The notes beneath the pieces are model-generated. The model did no database searches. It was not told the DNA's origin and worked only from the letters and a program-made list of their open reading frames with translations. 14,834 nucleotides of DNA. Origin: Thermococcus sp. (lineage in GTDB: Archaea > Methanobacteriota_B > Thermococci > Thermococcales > Thermococcaceae). The position numbers were made by a program, and so were the translations under genes. The stretch's first letter is position 1, and every line of letters starts with the position of its first letter. Where the stretch lies: contig JALTCK010000159.1 in assembly GCA_027074805.1 (NCBI GenBank), positions 1 to 14,834 of the forward strand, given 5' to 3'. Shown in pieces: positions 6,599 to 13,248 of this stretch.

Positions 6599-7450
6599 AT
6601 GAATATCAAAGCCATCGGCCTACTCGTGATAACGTTGGTTGCTCTAATCCCTTGGGTTAGTGGATATACCGTTTCTTCGCTTGTTCTAACGGTTTACAGT
6701 GACGGTTATGTGAAGGTCAACTACGAAGTAATGCCGGGGGACTATGAAAGTCAGATCCAGCTTCCTCTTCTCGGCCAGCACAGTGAGGACTTCGTTGTAG
6801 AGGACGGCAATGGGAACCCTCTGGACTTCAGGGTTGAAAACGGCTCCCTTCTTATCTACACCGGGGACGCAACTCTCGTCAACATATACTACTATACTCC
6901 GGACTTAACGTCAAAGGAGGGTATCGTTTGGACGCTTCACGTTCAAGCCAATACGTCTTTTACTGTTATTTTGCCGGAGAAATCTATAGTTGTTGATCTT
7001 AGCGACATTCCACTTGAGATAGCGGGAAACTCCATAACAATGCCTCCGGGCAATCAAAGTATCTCCTACACACTTGAGGAGAGGGCAACGTCTGGGGGAG
7101 AGCGGAGTGCACCCGTAAATGCATCGCCCATACTTCTTGTTGTTGGGGGAATGATCTTTGCCGCAGGAGCGGTGTACTTTGGGCTGAAGAAATTCGGGAG
7201 CTTAGGGAGCACTATGCCAAGCAAAGAGGAATTTGAAGAAAGAATTGGTAGACTAGAGCTTACGGAGGATGAGAAAAGGGCCCTTCTCTATATTTTCGAC
7301 AAGGGAGGGAGGGCGAGCCAAGCCGAGGTCAGGGAAGCCCTCGGGATACCTAAAACCACCGCATGGAGAATGTTCAAGCGACTTGAAAGGAAGGGCCTGC
7401 TGAAGATTCTCAGGGGTAAGAAAGAAAACTGGGTGGAGCTTAGATTTTAG
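6599..7450 (+). CDS. Membrane-anchored winged-helix regulator, copy 1
   Basis: 283 residues. An N-terminal signal or anchor (about 1-22) is followed by a beta-rich ectodomain (23-158) with blocks TVYSDGYVKV, YYTPDLTSKEG, VDLSD and TMPPGNQSISY. After a short linker (159-176), one transmembrane helix (about 177-195) leads to a cytoplasmic winged helix-turn-helix (about 210-283). The recognition segment is ALGIPKTTAWRMFKRLE (248-264) and the wing ends in ENWVELRF. The layout is that of a one-component trans-envelope sensor: the ectodomain reads an external signal and the wHTH binds DNA at the membrane. Archaeal proteins with an extracellular domain fused to a MarR-like wHTH are known in general, but I cannot name a characterised member. 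GGGGGTG at 6586-6592 supports the ATG. It follows the secreted repeat protein in the same direction and is paralogous to 8851-9807. Confidence 0.85.
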   Translation: MNIKAIGLLVITLVALIPWVSGYTVSSLVLTVYSDGYVKVNYEVMPGDYESQIQLPLLGQHSEDFVVEDGNGNPLDFRVENGSLLIYTGDATLVNIYYYTPDLTSKEGIVWTLHVQANTSFTVILPEKSIVVDLSDIPLEIAGNSITMPPGNQSISYTLEERATSGGERSAPVNASPILLVVGGMIFAAGAVYFGLKKFGSLGSTMPSKEEFEERIGRLELTEDEKRALLYIFDKGGRASQAEVREALGIPKTTAWRMFKRLERKGLLKILRGKKENWVELRF

Positions 7451-7489
7451 GGCGAAAAAGCCCTTTTCATTAAGATTTTTTGGGTTTTT
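7449..7489 (+). terminator. Terminator after the first module
   Basis: A hairpin, AGGGC-GAAAAA-GCCCT (7449-7464), overlaps the TAG stop. It is followed by TTTT and then two further T-runs (near 7476-7481 and 7485-7489). A new promoter for the second module follows about 75 bases later. Confidence 0.6.
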
Positions 7490-7533
7490 CCCCTGGTAAT
7501 CCCTTCTATTTTTACTTGAAACTCCGAGGAACC

Positions 7534-7553
7534 CTATGAAACGAAGAACTTCG
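7534..7553. promoter_or_regulatory. Inverted-repeat region before the second module
   Basis: CTATGAAACGAA (7534-7545) is the exact reverse complement of 5289-5300 upstream of the first module. It runs into CGAAGAACTTCG (7542-7553), which has perfect 5-base arms around AA. The repeat ends 10 bases before the TATA-like TAATATAT, the same relative position as in the first module. Confidence 0.45.
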
Positions 7554-7562
7554 CCGAGTCCC

Positions 7563-7570
7563 TAATATAT
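7563..7570 (+). promoter_or_regulatory. TATA box of the second repeat-protein gene
   Basis: TAATATAT lies about 25 bases before a predicted start near 7592, just ahead of the ribosome binding site AGGTGA (7592-7597) and ATG 7604. Confidence 0.5.
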
Positions 7571-7603
7571 GGGAAACCCGTACGAGAGCATAGGTGAAGA
7601 GAC

Positions 7604-8791
7604 ATGGAGCCTAAGATGAAAGCACTGATTGCTATCTTCATTGGAATCCTCATTCCGCTCAGCACGGCGGCATGGTCAATGGCTGTTACCTCCAATACTA
7701 CAAGCACGACAACGACAAACAACACCGTAACAACGAACGCCTCCGTTAACATCTCACTCCAACTTCAGGCATATAACCTCTTGGTGATCGTTGATGGAGT
7801 TGCAAACTACACGTCTGCTCTCATCACAGCTCTTGAAGCCAGAAACGTCACGATGCCCCCTTCGGTCCTTGCCAATTACACGGAGGCCCAAGACCTGCGT
7901 TTCAAAGCATGGGACTACTACACTGCAGGATTTTACAATCACAGCATTGAAACTTCCCTCCTAGCTTTGAAAACATACAAAGGTGTAATTCAGTATCTAA
8001 CTGCATACACATCCCTTGAACCCCCTAACAACACGTATGCTCCTCTCATCGCAGAGGCAAAGGCCAACTTGCACCGGGCAGCAAGCTACTTCCCCTACGC
8101 TGAGAAGGTGATAATGAAGGCCCAGGAGGAGGGCCTGAACGTCACTGGAGTCCAGAATCTGTACGACCAGACAAAGGAGGCTTACATGAAGGTGGCCGAA
8201 GACTTGGCCAATGGGAGTTACACTGCCCTTGAGAGTGATTTAAAGAGGGCGAAGGAGTTAATGGGGACACTTCAGGAGGCAATTCAGGAGCTTAATAGGG
8301 ACATTACCAACGCTGAGGCCGAGAGAATAACCCACGCGTTCATGAAGAAGATTGAGGAGCAGATGATGCTCACGGAACACCTGATGATACAGCTAGGAAA
8401 CTCAAGCAAAGAACTTGAAATGCTTAACCACAACCTTGCAATGCTTCAGCTCGTATACTCGCAGTTGGAGGAAATAATCAAAAATGGCGAGTACACTAAG
8501 GCTCTTCAAATGATGGAAGATGCCAATAAAAAACTAAAATCCGTTGTGGAGTCCAACAGGAAGGTAAGGAAAGAGATGGAAAAGGGCCGGAAAGGCCAAC
8601 ACAAAGGCCAAGAAAATGGTGAATCTCAAGTTCAGAACCAGAGTACTGGCACAATGAACTGGACCGAATCCTATAACCAGACCAGCCCAATGCCATCGGA
8701 GAACACAACCCCAACAATGCCTGGAAGCGAGGAGAACACGAGTCCAGGGGATCACAACACCACTCCATCACGGGGCGGTCATAAGGGGTGA
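7604..8791 (+). CDS. Secreted helical-repeat protein, copy 2, with glycosylation-rich tail
   Basis: 395 residues. A signal peptide (about 1-27) is followed by a Thr/Asn-rich stretch (28-50) and helical units clearly related to copy 1. For example, WDYYTAGFYNHSIETSLLAL matches copy 1 around 101-120, and KAQEEGLNVTGVQNLYDQTK matches copy 1 around 164-183. Only about three repeat units remain. In place of the last one, residues 325-395 are a polar tail rich in Asn, Ser, Thr, Pro and Gly. I count roughly 18 N-X-S/T sequons across the protein, consistent with heavy archaeal N-glycosylation and an extracytoplasmic location. There is no C-terminal membrane anchor. AGGTGA at 7592-7597 fixes the start. 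The paralogous regulator gene follows after 59 bases. Confidence 0.82.
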   Translation: MEPKMKALIAIFIGILIPLSTAAWSMAVTSNTTSTTTTNNTVTTNASVNISLQLQAYNLLVIVDGVANYTSALITALEARNVTMPPSVLANYTEAQDLRFKAWDYYTAGFYNHSIETSLLALKTYKGVIQYLTAYTSLEPPNNTYAPLIAEAKANLHRAASYFPYAEKVIMKAQEEGLNVTGVQNLYDQTKEAYMKVAEDLANGSYTALESDLKRAKELMGTLQEAIQELNRDITNAEAERITHAFMKKIEEQMMLTEHLMIQLGNSSKELEMLNHNLAMLQLVYSQLEEIIKNGEYTKALQMMEDANKKLKSVVESNRKVRKEMEKGRKGQHKGQENGESQVQNQSTGTMNWTESYNQTSPMPSENTTPTMPGSEENTSPGDHNTTPSRGGHKG

Positions 8792-8809
8792 CCCTCACCC
8801 TACTTTTTT
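8786..8809 (+). terminator. Hairpin plus T6 between copy-2 repeat protein and its regulator
   Basis: GGGTGA (8786-8791) pairs with TCACCC (8795-8800) across a CCC loop, and TAC then TTTTTT (8804-8809) follow. The hairpin contains the TGA stop of the repeat protein. The T-run itself merges into TTTAAAGG, which could serve as a TATA box for the next gene. Confidence 0.45.
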
Positions 8810-8825
8810 AAAGGAAATAGAGAAG

Positions 8826-8836
8826 GTTTAAATATC
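8826..8836 (+). promoter_or_regulatory. TATA-like box before the copy-2 regulator
   Basis: GTTTAAATATC is a good TATA match but sits only about 15-25 bases before the ATG at 8851, overlapping the leader. The TTTTTTAAAGG at 8804-8814 is better spaced. Either would let the regulator be transcribed separately from the repeat protein. Confidence 0.35.
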
Positions 8837-8850
8837 CAGGGGGTGCATGG

Positions 8851-9807
8851 ATGGAGGTAAAAGTAGTTACAGTAGTTCTCCTGCTTCTCTTTATGGCAGG
8901 GATGGTAGGGGCTCAATACACTAACGAAGCCCTCACCCTCACGGTATACTCCGACGGTTACGTTAAGGTGGACCAGTACATAAAGCCAGATAACTACGTT
9001 GTGAGCGTTACCGTTCCTCTCCTAGCCAAAGACGTAACCGGACTCGCCGTCATCGATGATAGGGGAAATCCCCTGCCCTACGAGTTAAACGGCTCGAAGG
9101 TTGCAGTATACTTTGAGAACGCCACTAGGGTGCACCTAAGGTACTACACCCCCGATCTCACCTCCAAGGAAGGAGCCATTTGGACCCTTAAAATAAGCTG
9201 GGATGAGCCGATAAAAATCATCTTTCCAAAAAATGCTGTTATTGTTGACCTAAGTGATGTTCCGCTTGAGATTTCTGGAGATACCATCACGATGCCCCCC
9301 GGAAACCAGAGCATCTCGTACGTGATAAAGTATCCAAGTCCTTCCCCCACTGAAACAACAACGTCCACCACGGTTACTTCACCCCCATCGACAACGACCA
9401 CACATAACAACGGCACGATGATCCATTCTCCTTCCTCCCCGAACCCAACGCCCAGCAGTGGCATCAACTGGACCCCTATCCTCATGGGAATTGTGGTGGT
9501 AGCGGGACTCGCTTTAGGCTTCACCTACCACAAGAGGGCCCGGGCCAGGGGGGAAGAAATCTCCAGCGGGGGGATGAAGCGCGAGGAGTTCGAGAAATAC
9601 TTGGAGAAGTTCGACCTTAACGAGGAGGAAAAGGGAGCTTTGCTCTACATCTTCGAAAGGGGCGGAAAGGCCAAGCAGGCTGAGGTCAGGGATGCCCTGG
9701 GAATACCCAAGACCACTGCATGGAGAATGTTCCAGCGCCTTGAGAAGCAGGGTCTCGTTAGAATATACAAGAAGAGAAGGGAAAACTGGGTGGAGCTCAA
9801 ATTCTGA
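8851..9807 (+). CDS. Membrane-anchored winged-helix regulator, copy 2
   Basis: 318 residues with the same plan as copy 1: signal or anchor (about 1-21), beta-rich ectodomain (22-158), linker, transmembrane helix (about 208-226) and wHTH (about 242-318). The ectodomains align without gaps, and TVYSDGYVKV, YYTPDLTSKEG, VDLSD and TMPPGNQSISY fall at the same residue numbers. The recognition segment ALGIPKTTAWRMF is identical to copy 1 (282-294). The main difference is the linker (159-207): about 48 residues rich in Ser, Thr and Pro, likely O-glycosylated, against 18 in copy 1. This would hold the sensor further from the membrane. The stop is four bases from the convergent metG stop. GGGGGTG (8839-8845) supports the ATG. 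Signal and target genes are unknown. Confidence 0.85.
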   Translation: MEVKVVTVVLLLLFMAGMVGAQYTNEALTLTVYSDGYVKVDQYIKPDNYVVSVTVPLLAKDVTGLAVIDDRGNPLPYELNGSKVAVYFENATRVHLRYYTPDLTSKEGAIWTLKISWDEPIKIIFPKNAVIVDLSDVPLEISGDTITMPPGNQSISYVIKYPSPSPTETTTSTTVTSPPSTTTTHNNGTMIHSPSSPNPTPSSGINWTPILMGIVVVAGLALGFTYHKRARARGEEISSGGMKREEFEKYLEKFDLNEEEKGALLYIFERGGKAKQAEVRDALGIPKTTAWRMFQRLEKQGLVRIYKKRRENWVELKF

Positions 9808-9811
9808 GCCC

Positions 9812-10138
9812 TCACCTTATTCTAGCGCCCAGCTTTACCTCTTTATCGGGCATTAAAAGAGCGACGTTCTCGCCGTCATCTGCCGCGAGGAGCATTCCCT
9901 GGCTCTCAACGCCCCGGAGCTTCTTCGGCTCGAGGTTCGCTATGATGACGACGTAGTGGTCCAGCAGCTCCTCCGGCTTGTAGTACTTCTTGAGGCCCGC
10001 AACGAGCTGCCTGACCTCGTCTCCGAGGTCGACCTTGACAAGATAGAGCCTGTCGGCGTTGGGGTGGTCGCTGACCTCGATTATCTTTCCGACCCTTAGG
10101 TCGAGCTTTGCAAAGTCGTCAAAGCTTACATACTCCAT
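9812..10138 (-). other. Possible internal start giving a free tRNA-binding domain
   Basis: Within metG the minus strand reads GGAGGGTGA (10151-10143), then AAAT, then ATG (10138), in frame with metG. It would encode a 108-residue protein identical to the EMAPII/Trbp111-like C-terminal domain. The spacing of four bases equals that of metG's own start. In many archaea this domain is a separate gene (MetRS beta subunit), so the site may be a relic of gene fusion or a working second start. Lys/Glu codons in the linker make purine-rich runs likely, which weakens the case somewhat. Confidence 0.4.
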
Positions 10139-12046
10139 ATTTTCACCCTCCTTTTTTGCCTTCTCCTTTTTTCCAGATGATTTAGCCTTTTCGGCCTTTT
10201 CCCCTTTCACCTCAGGGACTTCCCCATAGATGCTCTTGAGGAGCGCCAAGGCCTCTTCTTTCCTCTTCTCTCCAAAGCGCTCTAAGATGACCTTGAAGAC
10301 GTCGTCCTTCCTGTAGTACTTGTCGAGGAGCAGCTTGGCGCTCTCTGGATTGCCCCTTCCGATGTAGTTCACGATGAAGTGGATTATATCCTCGTCGGTC
10401 ACCTTCCTGAACATCGGGCTAGCCTTCCTGACGCGGTGGCCGGCAGGAAGCTCGCTGAACTCCCACCTCTTGAGCTCCTCGAGGTTGAGCATGTGCCATA
10501 TCTTCTCGCTCGCATCCGGTAAGAACGGCTCGAGGAGGATTCCAAGGGCCTTGACTATCTGGAGTGAGACGTTGACCGTCGTTGCCGTCCTCTTGCGGTC
10601 CGTTTTAGCGGTCTTCCAGGGCTTCTGGTAATCGAAGTAACGGTTGCCGAAGATCGCTAACTCCATAACGCGCTTCAGCGCGTCCTTGAAGTGGTACTTG
10701 CTTATCAGCTCGCCCGTCTCCTCGAATGCCTTCTCAATTTCTTCGAAAGCCTCCCTGTCAAGGTCGTTCAGCTCACCCCTCTCCGGCACAATACCATCAA
10801 AGTACCTGTTCACGAAGGTGAGCGCGCGGTGCACGAAGTTCCCAAGGTTGTTGACGAGCTCCTCGTTTATCTTGCTCTTGAAGTCTGCGAAGTTGAAGTC
10901 GCTGTCGCGAGTCTCGGGCATTATGGCGGTGAGGTAGTAGCGTAGGTAGTCGGCGGGGAAGGCATCCAGGAACTCGTGGACCCATATTGCCCAGTTCCTG
11001 CTCGTTGAAAACTTCCTGCCCTCGAGGTTGAGGTACTCGTTTGCTGGAATGTCGTAGGGAAGAAGCCACTCGGCTTCAACTTCCCCGTCCTTGTATTTTC
11101 CATAGGCCATCAGGAAGGCCGGCCAGAATATCGCGTGGAAGGGCACGTTGTCCTTGCCGATGAAGTGGATGACCTTAGTTTGCCCGTCAAGGTTGAGCCA
11201 GAACTTCTTCCACTCGTTCTCCCTTCCTTCCCTCTTCAGGTGCTCGATGCTGATGCTGATGTATCCTATCGGTGCCTCGAACCAGACGTAGAGCACCTTC
11301 CCCTTGACGTCATTGTCGTCGAGGGGAACGGGGATTCCCCAGTCGAGGTCGCGCGTCATGGCCCTCTCTTCGAGCCCCTCATTTATCCAGCCGAGGACGG
11401 TGTTCCTGACGTTAGGCTTCCAGTGTTCCTGACTCTCGACCCACTCCTTGAGCCTCTCCTGGAAGTCTTCCATGCGGATGTAGTAGTGCGCTGAGTCCTT
11501 GAAGGTTATCGGGTTGCCGCAGATGTTGCAGCGCGGGTTGATGAGCTTCTCCGGCGTGAGCGGGTGGCCGCAGACCTCACACTGATCCCCACGCTGGTTT
11601 TCCGCTCCACAGTATGGGCAGGTTCCGATGACGTAGCGATCGGGAAGGAACATCCTGTCGTGCTCGCAGTAGGCCTGCTTGCTGACCTTCTTCACGAGGT
11701 GGCCATTTTCCAGAGCTTTCAGGAAGAACTCCTGGCTTATCCTGTAGTGGACAGGCAGTTCAGTCCTCCCGAAGTAGTCGAAGCTTATCTTGGCCCTCTC
11801 GAAGGTCGTCTTTATGTGCTCGTGGAACTCGTCGACGATCTCCCTCGGGCTTCTGCCTTCTTTCAGCGCGCGGAAGGTTATTGGCGTCCCGTGCTCGTCG
11901 GTTCCGCAGACGAAGAGAACCTCCTCGCCCTTGAGCCTCAGATAGCGCACGAAGATGTCCGCTGGTAGATAAGCTCCCGCAAGGTGCCCCGCGTGAATCG
12001 GCCCGTTAGCGTAAGGGAGTGCCGATGTGACCATGTACCTGACCAT
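9812..12046 (-). CDS. metG: Methionyl-tRNA synthetase with fused C-terminal tRNA-binding domain
   Basis: 744 residues from ATG 12046. A GTG at 12055 is in frame, but it is part of the GGTGAT ribosome binding site that precedes the ATG by four bases. The enzyme charges tRNA-Met in the cytoplasm. Visible are the class I HIGH motif as H18-A-G-H21 and the KMSKS motif as KFSTS (345-349). The zinc-binding insert has CPYC, CEVC and CNIC pairs (143/146, 156/159, 173/176). After the anticodon-binding helical domain, a Lys/Glu-rich linker (about 612-635) leads to an OB-fold EMAPII/Trbp111-like domain (about 637-744; DLRVGKIIEVSDHPNADRLY). A strong internal start at 10138 could also make that domain alone. 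TATA candidates on the minus strand are TTATAA near 12084-12079 and TTTAAAA near 12101-12095. Confidence 0.98.
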   Translation of the reverse strand: MVRYMVTSALPYANGPIHAGHLAGAYLPADIFVRYLRLKGEEVLFVCGTDEHGTPITFRALKEGRSPREIVDEFHEHIKTTFERAKISFDYFGRTELPVHYRISQEFFLKALENGHLVKKVSKQAYCEHDRMFLPDRYVIGTCPYCGAENQRGDQCEVCGHPLTPEKLINPRCNICGNPITFKDSAHYYIRMEDFQERLKEWVESQEHWKPNVRNTVLGWINEGLEERAMTRDLDWGIPVPLDDNDVKGKVLYVWFEAPIGYISISIEHLKREGRENEWKKFWLNLDGQTKVIHFIGKDNVPFHAIFWPAFLMAYGKYKDGEVEAEWLLPYDIPANEYLNLEGRKFSTSRNWAIWVHEFLDAFPADYLRYYLTAIMPETRDSDFNFADFKSKINEELVNNLGNFVHRALTFVNRYFDGIVPERGELNDLDREAFEEIEKAFEETGELISKYHFKDALKRVMELAIFGNRYFDYQKPWKTAKTDRKRTATTVNVSLQIVKALGILLEPFLPDASEKIWHMLNLEELKRWEFSELPAGHRVRKASPMFRKVTDEDIIHFIVNYIGRGNPESAKLLLDKYYRKDDVFKVILERFGEKRKEEALALLKSIYGEVPEVKGEKAEKAKSSGKKEKAKKEGENMEYVSFDDFAKLDLRVGKIIEVSDHPNADRLYLVKVDLGDEVRQLVAGLKKYYKPEELLDHYVVIIANLEPKKLRGVESQGMLLAADDGENVALLMPDKEVKLGARIR

Positions 12047-12151
12047 TTTAATCACCGTCCCGCAATCGCTCTGCCCCCTTATAAGAACTGCGGGTTTTAA
12101 ACATTACGGTGGGTTATTAAGTGGGGGAGAAAATATGCAGGGTTTGATATA

Positions 12152-12571
12152 TCAGAGGAGAAGCACATCGAGACCGAACTCTCTGGCGATTTCTCCCTGC
12201 CTTTCGTCGCATGTGATGAGTGTGGCGTTAAGTGCCATTGCTTGGGCTATGAAAAGGGCATCGTAAACCGTAATTCCTTTTTCAAGGGCGATCCTGAAGG
12301 CCTCACCGAGGTACTTCGCGTTATCTTCCACTTTGAGGGCGTCGCTTTCCACGAGTTCCATGACACCCTCAAAGAGCTCCTCCACCTTTTCTTTATCAAT
12401 CGTCTTCATCCTTACCGCGTGCTTCCAGAGGACGTTGGCTGTCTCGATGAGGAGTAACCCAACGGTAACGGGCTCTTCCTCGGGCTGAAGGTAGGGAACC
12501 ACTCTCTCCCAGCCCTCCTCCTTGAGGAGGAACTTTGAGAATGCCGAGGTGTCAATGACTCTCACGGTCAT
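12152..12571 (-). CDS. vapC: VapC-type PIN-domain ribonuclease toxin
   Basis: 139 residues, a single PIN domain. The acidic metal-binding tetrad is visible: D7 (VIDTSAFSK), E43 (LIETANVLWKH), D104 (YDALFIAQA) and D122 (LITCDERQ). VapC toxins are Mg2+-dependent endoribonucleases, often cutting tRNA or rRNA, and are neutralised by VapB. The gene overlaps the vapB-like gene by 20 bases in another frame, implying translational coupling. Annotated here from ATG 12571; GTG 12565 is an alternative better spaced from GTGAGGG. Length matches the family and no catalytic residue is missing. It reads in the same direction as metG, 105 bases downstream, but a shared role is not implied. Confidence 0.92.
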   Translation of the reverse strand: MTVRVIDTSAFSKFLLKEEGWERVVPYLQPEEEPVTVGLLLIETANVLWKHAVRMKTIDKEKVEELFEGVMELVESDALKVEDNAKYLGEAFRIALEKGITVYDALFIAQAMALNATLITCDERQGEIAREFGLDVLLL

Positions 12572-12785
12572 CCCTCACGAGCCGCTTTGAGGTGCCCTCC
12601 GGGACGCCGGGGAGGGACTCAACGAGGTTGAGGAGCCTCTCAAAGGCCTCCCTCTTTCTCTCCTCCTCTATGCGCTCGGCTATGAACTCCCTTATCTCGG
12701 CACTCCAGTTTACCTTTCCCCGATACTTCTCCATCTCCCTTTTGAGCTCCTCGGGAATCCGAACAGTCACAACGGCCGAACTCAT
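12552..12785 (-). CDS. vapB: VapB-type ribbon-helix-helix antitoxin
   Basis: 77 residues from ATG 12785, chosen because GGTGA (12795-12791) lies five bases upstream; an in-frame ATG at 12797 would add four residues. The N-terminus has the ribbon-helix-helix pattern, a strand VVTVRIPEELKREMEKY followed by NWSAEIREFIAERIEEE. These dimerise, bind the promoter DNA and repress the operon. The C-terminal tail (RLLNLVESLPGVPEGTSKRL) is the likely VapC-binding segment, and the pair overlaps vapC by 20 bases. A TATA-like CTTAAATTATG (12825-12815, minus strand) precedes it. Such pairs are numerous and mobile in Thermococcales. Confidence 0.88.
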   Translation of the reverse strand: MSSAVVTVRIPEELKREMEKYRGKVNWSAEIREFIAERIEEERKREAFERLLNLVESLPGVPEGTSKRLVRDDRESH

Positions 12786-12814
12786 GTAGTTCACCATGAT
12801 GGTTTTTTGTATTA

Positions 12815-12825
12815 CATAATTTAAG
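12815..12825 (-). promoter_or_regulatory. TATA-like box of the vapBC operon
   Basis: The minus strand reads CTTAAATTATG about 25 bases before the ribosome binding site of vapB, predicting an almost leaderless transcript. No clear inverted repeat for VapB autoregulation is visible around it. Confidence 0.4.
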
Positions 12826-12854
12826 GTTTTCGTGTGACAAAATCCAAGTTAAAA

Positions 12855-12877
12855 TGAGAAACCGGGAGAGTTTCTCA
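12855..12877. repeat. Perfect 8-base stem-loop in the vapB upstream gap
   Basis: TGAGAAAC and GTTTCTCA form perfect arms around a 7-base loop (CGGGAGA). It lies in the 177-base gap between the small unknown gene and vapB, which otherwise holds only the vapBC promoter and no convincing ORF. It could terminate the minus-strand transcript, though no T-run follows, bind a regulator, or be part of a small RNA. Confidence 0.35.
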
Positions 12878-12974
12878 CGACCATGCACTCCACAATGTTC
12901 CTTTCAGTGTCTTCGCTCTCGCTGTCTCAAGGGGGGTAGTTTCAGTTTCCTGTACTCAATACTAACCGAAACCC

Positions 12975-13232
12975 TCACCTCCCCAGCGAGAGCTCCTTCG
13001 CCCTAACAACTATGGCTGTCTCGGGTAGCTCTACTTCGCCGCGCGTTATTATCACCGCCCCCTCATAGGTCGTCAGAGTCATCTTCACTTTCTTGAAGCC
13101 GCCGGTTTCTCCAACTATCACGAGGGGCCTCTCCTTCTGTTCAAGGAACTTTTTGAAGACTTCCGGCTCCACGAAGACGAGAACCCCACCGGCTATAACG
13201 CGGTTGGCATCGACGGCCATTCCGCAGCCCAT
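12975..13232 (-). CDS. Small conserved-looking protein of unknown function
   Basis: 85 residues, not recognised. It starts MGCGMAVDANRVIAGGVLVF and appears mostly beta/alpha, with two strand-rich blocks (RPLVIVGETGG; GAVIITRGEVELPETAIVVR). There is no membrane segment or signal peptide. Two cysteine/methionine-bearing residues at the N-terminus (MGCGM) are not enough to suggest metal binding. The start is well supported: GGTGAT (13241-13236) sits three bases before ATG 13232. It is divergent from the pterin synthase-family gene, with starts 55 bases apart, so the two may share a control region. The stop is followed by the gap leading to vapB. Confidence 0.65.
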   Translation of the reverse strand: MGCGMAVDANRVIAGGVLVFVEPEVFKKFLEQKERPLVIVGETGGFKKVKMTLTTYEGAVIITRGEVELPETAIVVRAKELSLGR

Positions 13233-13248
13233 ACCATCACCCTAAAGG

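Noticed and set aside
11135..11968. Two plus-strand frames (119 and 134 residues) opposite metG
   Set aside because: Both are antisense to conserved MetRS motifs, and the Leu/Val/Asp-rich composition comes from the complementary strand.
12640..12888. 82-residue minus-strand frame overlapping the vapB region
   Set aside because: It is out of frame with the clear ribbon-helix-helix antitoxin and lacks a ribosome binding site. It is a frame shadow of vapB.
12925..12975. GTTTC-containing stretch that recalls a CRISPR repeat
   Set aside because: Only one copy, with no second spaced repeat and no cas gene in the window.
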